NCBI GenBank assembly: GCA_963210315.1
Contig: OY723263.1
Coordinates: 1,736,001-1,800,000 of the forward strand
Reading direction: 5' to 3'
Origin: Rhynchopus euleeides
Taxonomy: Eukaryota; Euglenozoa; Diplonemea; Diplonemida; Diplonemidae
DNA length: 64,000 nt
The position numbers were made by a program, and so were the translations under genes. The notes under the pieces are model-generated. The model was not told the origin of the DNA, searched no databases, and saw only the letters and a list, made by a program, of their open reading frames with translations. This document shows positions 41,603-53,055 of this stretch, one piece after another. Each line of letters begins with the position of its first letter. Position 1 is the stretch's first letter.

Positions 41603-42751
41603 TTTTTAAAACCCTGTGCCTGGAATTTTGTCCAAAAAATATCACGTTTTCGCACAAGGCATAAAATGGTCAAAAAACCCGAAAATCGGGTTTGTAGGGT
41701 ATATGTCCCCTGTCTGAAAATGCAAAATATGGCCCCGCAGGTGCCCCCAGAGTGATTTAAAATTGGAAAATCGACATTTTCCACCTACGGGAAATCCCCC
41801 AAAATAGGGGGTCCCCAGTCACGAACCCCAAAAAAATGTCCCGCGCGCCTCTAAGGCACTCTGGATTTTTATTATGTCATCCAGATGTCACATCTGGGTC
41901 CAGGAACACCGGTTTTTGGCCTCAGGAAGTCGAAAAATATGTGTGGAAATTTTTATTCCTGACCAGGATCCCCTAAAAGCCCGATTTCCCCTGTTTACAC
42001 ATGGGGGATTTCTTGCAACGCCCGCTCGTGTGCTGAGTGTGTTATCCGCGACGTGGATGCGGTCGCCCTCTTCCTCCCAGAAGCCACTGATCTTCCTCAT
42101 CCAACTTCACCTCTGGATGTACGCGGCACGTGCTTGGGTTGTCCTGTCGCAGTGCAGCAGAAGGTCCCCTGTGCACTGCTGCCCAAGCCATTTCGGCTGC
42201 ACGGAATACGCCACGCAGAGTAACGTGGTATCGCGTGACCAGCTCGTGAGGCTTGTGCCCCGAATCGAATCGATAGGCTGCGAGCTGCATTGCCTCGGTC
42301 AGTTGATGTCCTTGTGTGTGCATTTTTGTGCACAACAGTCCCTTGGGTATCTGCAGCGCAGGTGCCTGCACTGGACCAGGACTCCTGATTTGCCTCTGGC
42401 ACTTGTGATCGGAACGGATGCGGCGACATGCCACGGTGCCCATGGATAGCCATGCCGGCACGAAAGTACGTTCACGACGGTTGATTACCATTGCTGCACT
42501 CTGTCAGAACCAAGGGTCGCAGCTCACCTGAACGCCCACCAGGCCCCCCAACAGGGGGTGAAACCAAAGGGTCCCCCTGGGGTTTTTTAACCCAAAATTT
42601 TCGAATTCGACATGTCCCCGGGATTTCCACTATGTCGCAGATTTCGATCATTGAGTCAAGAAAACCTAAAAATCTAGGGGGGAGGTGCTGAAGGATTGCA
42701 CTGAAAATTTTATCTAACTCGGTCAAAATTCCAGGCACAGGGTTTTAAAAA
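41603..42751. mobile_element. Fold-back element with 28-bp inverted arms
   Basis: The arms 41603-41630 and 42724-42751 are perfect reverse complements (TTTTTAAAACCC-TGTGCC-TGGAATTTTG). They are 1.1 kb apart, with weaker similarity continuing outward. The interior has no convincing gene. The true ends may lie slightly outside; no target duplication was identified. Confidence 0.7.
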
Positions 42752-42842
42752 TCTCAACCTTTGACCCCCCGCCCCCCATCCTTGCATCCCGCGTATTCCC
42801 TAAACCCGTCTCTCAAGTTCAACAAAATCGGCTGCTGTTGTC

Positions 42843-43842
42843 TGGTGCCCCTGATTTACCCCTTTTTCACTACGCACAAACTACGCAATCTGGGGGGGGG
42901 GTCTCGCTTTTTGGTCCCCCCCCAGTTTTTTTTGGTCCCCCTTTCTGTGTGGCTACTGAGACAGGACTGGAGGCACTGCGCTGACCGAGCAAAAAATTAT
43001 TGCCAGAACTCACTATACACCGTACGAAAGAACGCACGACATGTGGGGCGGGACTCCAGAAACACCTGGGCAAGGTTGCCCCATGCCCAGAAACACCTGA
43101 GAAGGAAGTGAGTTCCAGGAGCCGCGTAGAACACCCTCGAGATTGTGAATGATGATACGATCACAGCCTTCAGGGCGCTGCGAGGTGCCACCCTGAAGGT
43201 GGCCCTTGACATCAAGGAGAGCGTCGGCCGAGGGGTCGACGAAAAGCTGAAGAAGGCGCTACTGGCACTGGATCCCGCGGGGTATACGGAGGTCACCGCC
43301 ACACAGGCAACCTCCGCTGACAACGTCCAGGAGACGTTATCCGAGGGGATCACAACGGCACTAGAGATCTGTGTCACGGGATCCAGGCGCCCACTCTCCC
43401 TCGACGGTCTGGGGATTGTTGTTGGGTATGGTGTCGTTTCCTGCAGCTGCAAAAAAGCGTAGCAACTGTGCTTCCTTCTTCCTTAATGATGCGTTGACGC
43501 TTCCACCCGGAGGAGCTGAAGCAGGCACCGCTTAATGATGCGTTGATGCTTCCACCCGACGAGCTGAAGCAGGCACCGCGCCAAAGGGCACCCCCAAAGA
43601 GACCTGCAAAGACTGCGTCGAAACCCGCACCGAAGGCTGCCAGCGCTGCAGCACCTGAAGAACCTGCAGCACCTGCAGCACCTGAAGCGCCTGCACCCTC
43701 ACTGACCCCGGAACAGCAAGAACTCCTTGAGTTTGGGGTCCCGGCATAGAGACAGAGAATGGCTGAGTAAATCAAAAAATGAGACCCCCCCCCCCTTTTC
43801 ACTACGCACAAACTACGCAATATGGGGTCGTCAGGGGCACCA
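42843..43842 (+). mobile_element. 1-kb inverted-repeat transposon, copy 2
   Basis: Termini TGGTGCCCCTGA and TCAGGGGCACCA, 1000 bp, matching copy 1 except in C- and T-run lengths. No matching 5-bp flanks are found (TTGTC left, TGACA right). This insertion may have been rearranged or lost its duplication. Element ORFs are at 43145-43462 and 43543-43749. Confidence 0.88.
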
Positions 43843-46130
43843 TGACAGTTGTGTTTTTTTTCGCGTTCCATTTCTTCGCGTGTTTCAACTTCGTCCAAAT
43901 TCTATTTCACTGGGATGTGGTGTAGGGTGTGACTGATAGCAAACAAAAGCAAATACAAATCTGGCAGTGAAGAGATGTTTGAGATGCTTGGGCATTTTGC
44001 CGGATGTCTCTGGCACTGTGATTCTGAGCTTGAGACATCCTGCCTCAGAGGTCCTACACCGCACAGAAAGCCGGAAACTGGCGGCATCTCACGCACGTGG
44101 TCATGCCAATATACCGGTTCAAAATTGTTCAACCCTGGCCGTTCGAAAAAAAACAACCAAGACAGAAACCTTTCGGAAAGAATCCTAAACCACCCTCGAA
44201 GAGGTTGTGGACAGCGTGAGGGCCCACGGCTTTTGAAAAGGCCAATCCCCCACACTCCCTCCCATTCCCGACTGCGTCAACAAGGCATCACAAGAATCGC
44301 AAATTGGCAGGCAAATGGGGATGAGGACCCAAAACTGATGGCGCGTTTCCAACAAACCGTCCATCCCTTGTGCAGTGTAAGAAGGATAGGGCAGGTGGAA
44401 GGGGGAATTCATCAGAATTGTTTCGCCCGCTGGGGTGAAGCTGTGTTTTGACCACCCCCCCCCCTCCTTACAAGCAGATGGCACCTCATCCATGCACACA
44501 CCTGCTGGATGTAGACCTTGGTGGGTATTTCCCCCCCCCCCCAATTCGCGGACACCCATCTCCTCCCTCTTGGGTTCCAAAACCCCTTCTTCTCCCCTCC
44601 CCCCCCCCCTCCCCTGAACAGCAGGTCCAATCTCATGCCAACTCACTCCCAAAAGCAGACCCTGCCTCCTGCAGAGCGAAAATCGTGAGGCATATCTCTC
44701 TCTGTCTCTCTCTGTCTGTTTGCCACGCAGCCTCCCCCCCCCTTTCCCACTGACAAGAAGACCCAAAACCACAGTTCGCAGCAGCGTTTTGACGGTCTAG
44801 GTGGGGGTGGGGAGTGGGAGAGATTCTTGAATTGAAGTGCAATTGAGACAGGTCGTGATGCAGGTGGTGCTGGGGGCCTTAGCCCCCCCCCCCCCCTCCC
44901 CCCTGCAGCTTTTATTGCGATTGTTTGTTGGGCGCTCAAAAAACCCCAACCCAAACCTCTCTCCTCGTGATGGGATGGGGTGTGGCGAGCAGCCCATACG
45001 AAGAGCCCACCTTCCCCCTGCTCACGTTACAGAGAGATATCTGCACCCCAGGCATCCTCCTATTTAGATGATGTTGCAAAATATGACAAAAAAACAGAAG
45101 GAAAAATCCCGGGAAAACCCGAATGCGAGTCGATGGTTGGGTGTGGGCCAGGAGAAGACGGATTAACGGCCTTTCTCACTTCTCTTGTGAGTGGAGAGGC
45201 TGCGGTCCCGACGTGCGCGTAGAAAACTAAATTAGATGCGGCCCTTGCAGGTGTTCTTCGTTGGTCTTCGAAACGAAATCAACATACGCCTCCTGCCAAT
45301 GATAGCGCATCTCAAAGAGTGGGCTACCTCCTGTGGCAACTCTATGGCCTTGTTGCAGAAAAAAAATGTATGGGTGCTAGACTTGCAGAGGGTCTGGGCC
45401 CTCTCTCAAGGACAAAGCCAGCAGTGATCCCGTGTGACAGACTCCTTGTAGAGGCTGGCCGATGCAGAAAAGAAAAGAAAAGAAATGCTCGAGGGGTCGA
45501 CCAGGAAAGAACATCGGATCATCCAAGAAAGCTACCAAAATATCTCACGAAAAAAATGGCGATACATTTCAGTGCGATTCCATGTGAAACTCGGAGGAAA
45601 CAAACGCGTGTGGGGCGGGGGGTCGCAACGGCACTTGTTGTCAAATAGCACGTTGCGATGCGGTTGCAGTGGCACACAAAGAAATTCGCGAGACTGCCAA
45701 ACCTCGCTCTGTTGTGCAGAATTTGTTGATAGCGCATCAGTTCTCGTGCGTTAGTCTTTCGTGGGCTTTCTATACGATGCGGGTCCGCTCATCCAACATA
45801 GCAAACGCTCTGTTGTGCAGAAGAGTTGGGATGAATGTGTTGGGAATAGCCAGTAACTAGAAGCAAAATAGGGGCCTTTTTCACTCAGAATTGCAGAAAA
45901 AGTGATTCAATGAACTGGTTGTAACGTGACACAGGTTGGCCCAGAGCGAGGGCCCCCCCCCCGATAACGAACCATGGCGAGAGTGTCCATCGTGTGCGCT
46001 TGGTGTCATGTGGCGGACATGCCCTCCCTCCCCCACCCAGGTGGGTTGGTGTTGGAACTGATCTGAACACAATGAAAGCAAGCCACGGGAAGGCTGCCTA
46101 AAGACATTGCATTTTTGGAGGACTGGGTGA
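43843..46130. other. Intergenic, no gene seen
   Basis: C runs near 44451-44465, 44531-44542, 44598-44612 and 44882-44905; TCTCTCTGTC repeats near 44695-44720. No protein-like frame was found. Confidence 0.5.
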
Positions 46131-46821
46131 ATTTTTCGAGAGGAAACTTCATATTTGCCAGAAATTTATTGGAAAATTCATATGTCGACAGGAAGTTTTG
46201 GGTTTAACCATATGTTGACAAAAACTTTTTGTTTCAATCATATGTTGACAAAAAGTTTCCTGAAAATTCATATGTTGACACGAACTTATGGACTTAACCA
46301 TATGTTGACAAAAACTTCTGCATCTAACCATATGTTGACAAGAAGTTATGGATTACAGGGGGGGGTCAAATAAACGTACTTAGTACTACTATTCGGCGAA
46401 CGCGCGGGCCTAAATCGACCTCGCCAGAAAATTAATAAATAGTTTGCGAGCGAATAGACGTACTAAGTACGTCTATTCAACTTTTCCTAAAAACGCTGTT
46501 TGCAGGGGCTCTGCGGGGCTGTTTGGTCCACCAGGGGCGCGCTGGTCACTGCTGTCGTCCGTCTCTCACTTCTTCTGCCTTCCGGTCGAGTATCCGCTCT
46601 GTTCTCGTCCTACCACTCGCCCCTCATTTGGTTTCGTACCGTTTTGGTTTGTATTGCCCCCCCCCCCCCTCTGGTGCCCCCCCTGGTTGACATTCTTGTT
46701 GAGTTAGTGAAAGCATACACAGTTCATCAGAGCTGTCAGCTTCACTGTCGGTGGTTGGTTGGTGCGTTGATGCTTAAAAAAAAGATGTGAAAAGGGCAAG
46801 CCACAACCAGCACGCCCCAAC

Positions 46822-48772
46822 TTACTTCTTCTTGGGCTTGCTGGGGCAAGTCTGCATGTTGTGCCCAGGCTTCCTACACCCTTTGCAGAGCCTGCGGTGT
46901 TTGTTGGGAGTCTGGGTGGTCGGGGACGCTGCGCGCTTCTTTTCGGAGGACTGGGAGGACTGGGAAGGCTGTGTCTGTGTGAGAGAGTTCACACGAACCG
47001 GCTTCGCCCATGCCAAGATGCTTGACTGTTGGGTTGGCTGAGACACAACTTTCTTTTGGGTGGACTGCTTCTCTGTGCTCTCTTTTGCCTTCCCGTCCAA
47101 CCCAGGTTCAAGGTCCGCACCACCAGCCTCAGGGGATGTTTCTGTGCTTGGTGCGAAGGTGAGGTCCGGACAAAGGGAGCTCTTCACGAACCCGTCCTCC
47201 TCACCCGACACCTTCAGCACGTACCCCATATCCCGCAAGCGCTGGGCTACCACCTCCCCCCTCACACTTTCCACCGACTTTCCCCAAACAGCTCCAACAG
47301 AGGTGCACATGGCCTCGCGGTACCACCTCTCTGTGAAGCGACAATCCTGGCGAAAACCTTCGGCTGTTGATTTCTTTATCTCGAGACGGGCTTTGTCCTT
47401 GAGCCCTTCCAGGTGAGTGTGGAAGGCAGCCTTGAATGGTGCAAATGCATGCACATCAAGGTACTGCACTGTTCCTGTCAACCCACCTGGAATGACCGCT
47501 GACTTCGCCCCCGTCTTCCTGTGCAAGTACGCAACATTTTTTGGTGCAATGTGTGTTGTCGCCGAGTCATAAATGACAAGCACGTTTTTGTTTTTGCAAA
47601 TGGGGGCCAAGACGCTGTCAATCCACCACCGCCACTCGGCTTCTTTGACCCAGCCGGTTTTCTGGAAAGTACAGTTACTGGGGGGGGGCAAATACAAGGG
47701 TATACTCTTCTATTCACCGTGCCAGCTTACGTAATTCAGGGTTTTCAAAAAATTGTTTTTTAGCTGAAAAGTTGTCTAGTATGCAAATACAAGAGTATAT
47801 ACTCTTGTATTTGCATACTAGAAATGTGGCCTCCGGGTGGGCCCTCATGGGGCAGCGGCGCCGAAGAGACAATACGAGCGTCCTCTTGGCCTTTCCCACC
47901 CCGAGGCGACTCCCACCCGACCGTGACGACTCCAGACAGGAGGCCCACTGGCCTGGGGGGGGTCATTGGAAGTACAAAATATGATGAAAACCCCACAAAA
48001 GTTCTTCAAAAGTCTAGTATGCAAATACAAGAGTATACTCTTGTATTTACTCGGTGAACTTTGTAAAATCGCGATTTCTGGAGTACTCTTGTGTTAGCAT
48101 ATACCCTTGTATTTGCATATACTCTTGTATTTGCCCCCCCCCCCCAGTAACCCCCGAGTCTTTGTGAATCTGATGCTCCTCCTTCTTTATCCTCTCGCCC
48201 GCACCTTTAAAAACGATCGACTGCTTTGTCGCAAGAATGGTCCTGTCTTTCACACTGAACGTGACAGCACCAATCAACGTGGCAAATCTATTTTTTCCAG
48301 CATCGGTATCGACCACGATGTTGGTGTCAGTGGTGTAGCACAACAGTTTGTCCCTGCGGGTAGAGCTCTTGTACAAGGCAGACTCATCCACATTCACAAC
48401 CAGGTCAAAAGTACCAAAGGGGTTGTGCAGCAGCTCGGACCCGATGGAGAGGCGTCTGATGGTGGACCAGAAGCTGTGCAACTGGACCCGGGCTTTTTCA
48501 AGAGAAAGCTTGGCAATGCGCGAAGTACGAAATTGAAACTTGTTTCTCCTGGCCCAACCGTCGATCCACTCCACCGAAGCCTGGAAGCCTTTCGGGAAGG
48601 GAACAAAGGACATGGCAAGCTCCTTGATTTTGCGGCGCGTCGTTGGCAAGTCGTTCTTCCGCCGTTCTCCCACTTCTTTAAGCACGTGGGCCTCCACCTC
48701 AGGAAAGAAACACGACCTCCCCCTCCCCGCCTTTCTTTTGGCATGTGTTTTTCCGCAGCTGGTCCTCGAAGG
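46822..48772 (-). pseudogene. pogo/Tigger-like transposase, split by a MITE
   Basis: The upstream part (48772-48148, minus strand) has a CENP-B-type helix-turn-helix (VLKEVGERRKNDLPTTRRKI, WIDGWARRNKFQFRTSR). It then has the first catalytic Asp in NVDESALYK. The downstream part (47675-46822) holds LVIYDSATTHI with the second Asp and YLDVHAFAPFK with the third acidic position. It ends with a CCHC knuckle (CKGCRKPGHNMQTC) and a Lys-rich tail. The 470-bp MITE plus its TA duplication (472 nt) separates the halves. Subtracting it puts both in the same frame, so this insertion alone broke the gene. No ATG precedes the HTH before a stop at 48773-48775. The N-terminus is therefore missing or lies on another exon. 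Confidence 0.88.
47678..48147. mobile_element. MITE with CTGGGGGG ends, copy 1
   Basis: 470 bp, starting CTGGGGGGGGGCAAATACAA and ending TTGTATTTGCCCC...CCAG, with TA on both sides (47676-47677, 48148-48149). Subterminal and internal inverted motifs (AAATACAAGAGTATA / TATACTCTTGTATTTG) recur. It is noncoding and is inserted in the transposase coding sequence. Confidence 0.92.
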
Positions 48773-48875
48773 CTACATCTATGGTGAGGTGTGTCTGGGG
48801 CCATCCGTCCACATCTTCTCGTTGGTGGTAGGGACTGCGGATGCCGTAGATGAGGAGTCGTTTAATGCGCGCCGC

Positions 48876-48998
48876 TCTTCAGCAGTGATTTTGACGCCTC
48901 TGGACCCCAGGAGTTTGCGGGTTTCCGGGTTTGCGGTCTTCAGCAGTGGTTCTGATGCCTCTGGACCGCAGGAGTTGCGGGTTCGCTGGTTTCCCGTC
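48876..48998. repeat. 61-bp imperfect tandem duplication
   Basis: TTCAGCAGTG...GCCTCTGGACC...CAGGAGTTTGCGGGTTT begins at 48878 and recurs at 48939 with a few changes. It lies inside the pogo-type element, upstream of the transposase. Confidence 0.8.
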
Positions 48999-49282
48999 CG
49001 TATGTGTCTGAGGGGGGATGCCCCGATTCCCTTCGTCACGACATATCTTTGAGCGTAGGTCACTTCCCCCCTCTACGGACCCCGTGCACCCTGGTTCCCC
49101 TAAGTGGCACCAATAGACCCCGTTGTCCCCATTCCTTGCCCCAAAGTTTGCAGATTTGTGTGTCTCCAAAAAGAAAATCTCAAAAAAAACGAAAAATTTC
49201 CCCAAAAAAAAGGGTGAAAATTAAGTACTACTATTCAACGGCCCAACGTGCCCCAGAGCCCCAAAAAAATAAGTACTACTAT

Positions 49283-50281
49283 TGGTGCCCCTGATTTACC
49301 CCTTTTCACTACGCACAAACTACGCAATCTGGGGGGGGGGTCTCGCTTTTTGGTCCCCCCCCAGTTTTTTTTGGTCCCCCTTTCTGTGTGGCTACTGAGA
49401 CAGGACTGGAGGCACTGCGCTGACCGAGCAAAAAATTATTGCCAGAACTCACTATACACCGTACGAAAGAACGCACGACATGTGGGGCGGGACTCCAGAA
49501 ACACCTGGGCAAGGTTGCCCCATGCCCAGAAACACCTGAGAAGGAAGTGAGTTCCAGGAGCCGCGTAGAACACCCTCGAGATTGTGAATGATGATACGAT
49601 CACAGCCTTCAGGGCGCTGCGAGGTGCCACCCTGAAGGTGGCCCTTGACATCAAGGAGAGCGTCGGCCGAGGGGTCGACGAAAAGCTGAAGAAGGCGCTA
49701 CTGGCACTGGATCCCGCGGGGTATACGGAGGTCACCGCCACACAGGCAACCTCCGCTGACAACGTCCAGGAGACGTTATCCGAGGGGATCACAACGGCAC
49801 TAGAGATCTGTGTCACGGGATCCAGGCGCCCACTCTCCCTCGACGGTCTGGGGATTGTTGTTGGGTATGGTGTCGTTTCCTGCAGCTGCAAAAAAGCGTA
49901 GCAACTGTGCTTCCTTCTTCCTTAATGATGCGTTGACGCTTCCACCCGGAGGAGCTGAAGCAGGCACCGCTTAATGATGCGTTGATGCTTCCACCCGACG
50001 AGCTGAAGCAGGCACCGCGCCAAAGGGCACCCCCAAAGAGACCTGCAAAGACTGCGTCGAAACCCGCACCGAAGGCTGCCAGCGCTGCAGCACCTGAAGA
50101 ACCTGCAGCACCTGCAGCACCTGAAGCGCCTGCACCCTCACTGACCCCGGAACAGCAAGAACTCCTTGAGTTTGGGGTCCCGGCATAGAGACAGAGAATG
50201 GCTGAGTAAATCAAAAAATGAGACCCCCCCCCCCTTTTCACTACGCACAAACTACGCAATATGGGGTCGTCAGGGGCACCA
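49283..50281 (+). mobile_element. 1-kb inverted-repeat transposon, copy 3
   Basis: Same termini as the other two copies, 999 bp, with a perfect 5-bp duplication ACTAT (49278-49282, 50282-50286). It is inserted near the right end of the pogo-type element. Element ORFs are at 49584-49901 and 49982-50188. Confidence 0.93.
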
Positions 50282-51099
50282 ACTATTCGGCTAAGTACTA
50301 CTATTCAACTAAGTACGTTTATTTGACCCCCCCCTGTAACCATATGTTGACAAAAACTTCTCGTTTTCACCATATGTTAACAAAATTGGGTTTCCAGCTG
50401 GAACACCCTTTTTGGTGGATTCCCGACCCCAGGGCACCCACACCTGTGGCTGATGAAGAGGAGGGCGCTTCGCAAAGGCCGGGACCCCCAGCCCCAACCT
50501 CTCATCCACATTTTGATGTGAACCTGTCGGCTGAAGCTGGAATCACTTGATGGCATTGCTGTGGGTGTTGTTGTGGACCTGGGTCCGGCCGATTAGTACT
50601 CACGCTGCTGTGCCTGTGATTCAAAGAACCGTGGAGTTCGGAACCCACCTGGAGAGAACGATCCACCTCGAAGAAGCCGCATGCCCGATGCACCCCGGTA
50701 GCTGCGTGTACACGTGGTAAACCTGTGACCACTTCGGTGGAGTGGTCTTTTGGCTCAGTTTCTGGGCCGGAAGTGCTTGATGTTGGTAACCATCTTTGCT
50801 ATGGGGCTTTCATCATGCATTTATCACGTACAGGCCCATGATCAGTGGTTAGCCGGTGTTAACGGTGTGCGGTTCTCTGGCCTTGTGGTATCTTAATCCA
50901 AGGGAATGAGGCCCCATGGAACTGCGATGAAGTGCACACTCTGTGAGAAGCTAAGTGCCGATCTGGAAAGCGATCTGGATACCCCGGAATGTCAGTCAAG
51001 CGGCTCCAGCCGAAAAACCGATTTTGTTAACATATGGTTAAAACGAGAAGTTTTTGTCAACATATGATTAGCCCAGAACTTTTTGTCAACATATGGTTA

Positions 51100-51565
51100 C
51101 TGGGGGGGGCAAATACAAGGGTATACTCTTCTATTCACCGTGCCAGCTTACGTAATTCAGGGTTTTCAAAAAATTGTTTTTTAGCTGAAAAGTTGTCTAG
51201 TATGCAAATACAAGAGTATATACTCTTGTATTTGCATACTAGAAATGTGGCCTCCGGGTGGGCCCTCATGGGGCAGCGGCGCCGAAGAGACAATACGAGC
51301 GTCCTCTTGGCCTTTCCCACCCCGAGGCGACTCCCACCCGACCGTGACGACTCCAGACAGGAGGCCCACTGGCCTGGGGGAGGTCATTGGAAGTACAAAA
51401 TATGATGAAAACCCCACAAAAGTTCTTCAAAAGTCTAGTATGCAAATACAAGAGTATACTCTTGTATTTGCTCGATGAACTTTTTAAAATCGCGATTTCT
51501 GGAGTACTCTTGTATTAGCATATACCCTTGTATTTGCATATACTCTTGTATTTGCCCCCCCCCAG
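51100..51565. mobile_element. MITE with CTGGGGGG ends, copy 2
   Basis: 466 bp, nearly identical to copy 1; differences are mostly in the C/G runs plus a handful of substitutions near the ends (for example GGGGAGG for GGGGGGG, CTCGATGAAC for CTCGGTGAAC). TA duplication is at 51098-51099 and 51566-51567. It is inserted in the right iteron arm. Confidence 0.92.
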
Positions 51566-51692
51566 TAAAATCAGAAGTTCCTGTCAAAATATGGTTAAAT
51601 TCATAACTTCTTGTCAACATATGGTTAGATCCACAACTTTTTGGAGGATTCTTCATATTCCTGGATTTCCCCCGGCCCCTTAGGCGATTTCA

Positions 51693-52913
51693 GGGCGGAC
51701 AGGGCGGACATGCCCGGACCCGGAAATCCGGGTGTCCGGATGTCCGGGTCCAATTTTGACCCCCCCCCCCCCCCCCGGACATTTCCCGAATTTCCCGCCC
51801 GGACATGTCCGCCCGGACATCCGGACATCCAGAAATGTCCGCCCCGGACAGGGCGGACATGTCCGGACCCGGAAATTCGGGAAATCCAATTTTGACCCCG
51901 CCCCGGACATGTCCGGCCAGGACCTCAATAGTTTGATTTTTGGTCCAGAAAATAGTTTGAAAATTTTTGAAATCTGGTATAATGCCCGCCGGACACCCCC
52001 AGAGAATGTCCGCCCCGGATATGTCCGGCCAGGACCTCAATAGTTTGATTTTTGGTCCAGAAAATAGTTTGAAAATTTTTGAAATCTGGTATAATGCCCC
52101 CCGGACACCCCCAGAGACATGTCCTAATCCGGGGTGCCAGTAGGGGGGACCTTTCGAATTTTTTTTCGAGGAGAGGTCAATTGAACGTTTTTGGACATCT
52201 GAGGCCACTGCGACCATTCCCAGGCCTCGGAAATGAGATTTTTGGCCCTCAAATGGGGTACCGGTCCCCACGAAATTCCGAAAAATTCATGAAAATCGAA
52301 AGGTCCCACGCACCAAATTCTGCCCAAAAATCGTCAAAAATGGACATGTCATATGCAGCAATGGGGCACCAATCACTCCCCAAATTTTGCTCAATGATTC
52401 CACGGCTAGCCAGATTTTCTGATCAATTAGTTTGTTTGAGCATGTTCCTGGCCCTTGTTTGGAAAGTAGATGGCCCCTGGCTGGAGAGGACGGTTGTGCT
52501 CGACCGGACGGAGAGAGAACCTTCTCCATATCCACCTCCACTCCACAATGCCAGAAGTGGCAGGAAGGCCGGGTGTTACAGGCCTCAACCAGGGTTCCAA
52601 GGCTCTCCACTTCCTGGCTGCGTCAGGGATCACCGGGTACAGCGAGCAGGATTCCCTGTCCTGACACCCCAGCATGTACCACCGGAAGAACCCGAAACAG
52701 CAGCCCCCCCTCATGGGGGTTGCAAGAGGCACGGAAATCGTTCAAATCGGACCAAGTCCGAAAATTCGGCACTTTCTTGGGTACAAATTGCGGTCCGAAA
52801 TTTTCCGATTTTTTGAAAAAAGGCGAATTCTGTAAGGGGGACCTTTTCGAATTTTTTTTTTCGGGCACTTTTTCCACAAGGAAATGTCCGCCCTGTCCGC
52901 TACTGTCCACTAC
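51693..52913. mobile_element. GGACA-repeat element with 8-bp target duplication
   Basis: CGATTTCA flanks both ends (51685-51692, 52914-52921). The left end is GGGCGGACAGGGCGGACAT. The right end reads, in reverse complement, GTAGTGGACA-GTAGCGGACA-GGGCGGACAT, so the ends are stepped ~10-bp units of differing number. The left third is dense in CCGGACAT / ATGTCCGG motifs and includes a 112-bp tandem duplication. The rest (52150-52860) has no convincing gene. Part of it (52150-52260) resembles 63775-63890. Confidence 0.75.
51905..52133. repeat. 112-bp tandem duplication
   Basis: GTCCGGCCAGGACCTCAATA at 51911 recurs at 52023, and the copies run through GAAATCTGGTATAATGCCC and GGACACCCCCAGAGA. They are almost identical. 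Confidence 0.9.
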
Positions 52914-53055
52914 CGATTTCAAGGATCCTCCTTTGTCAAAATATGGTTAAAATCAGAAGTTCCTGTCAACATATGGTTAAACCCAAAAGTTCCTGTCAAC
53001 ATATGAATTTTCCAAGAAGTTTCTGGCAAATATGAAGTTTCTTCATTTTTCGAGA

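Larger units (their letters stand above)
46356..50336 (-). mobile_element. pogo/Tigger-type DNA transposon (interrupted)
   Basis: It begins CAGGGGGGGTCAAATAAACG and ends with the reverse complement (CGTTTATTTGACCCCCCCCTG). TA flanks both sides (46354-46355, 50337-50338), and the inverted repeat is about 29 bp. It sits in the left iteron arm of the fold-back element. It carries a minus-strand transposase gene and has itself received a 470-bp MITE and a 999-bp transposon; without them it is about 2.5 kb. TA target, CAG-type ends and a CENP-B/DDE protein all fit the pogo branch of Tc1/mariner. Confidence 0.85.
46142..53044. mobile_element. Fold-back element with CATATGTTGACA iteron arms (outermost of nest)
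   Basis: The left end GGAAACTTCATATTTGCC and the right end (reverse complement of GAAGAAACTTCATATTTG...) are flanked by the 11-bp direct repeat ATTTTTCGAGA (46131-46141, 53045-53055). Each arm is an array of CATATGTTGACA units about 24 bp apart, facing inward. The left units are at 46180-46350 plus 50340-50395; the right units are at 51020-51098, 51575-51625 and 52930-53010. Removing four inserted elements (and their duplications) leaves about 1.2 kb, with a unique core near 50398-51020 (the GGTTTCCAGCTGG to CCAGCCGAAAAACC region). There is no coding capacity in the core. Confidence 0.8.
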
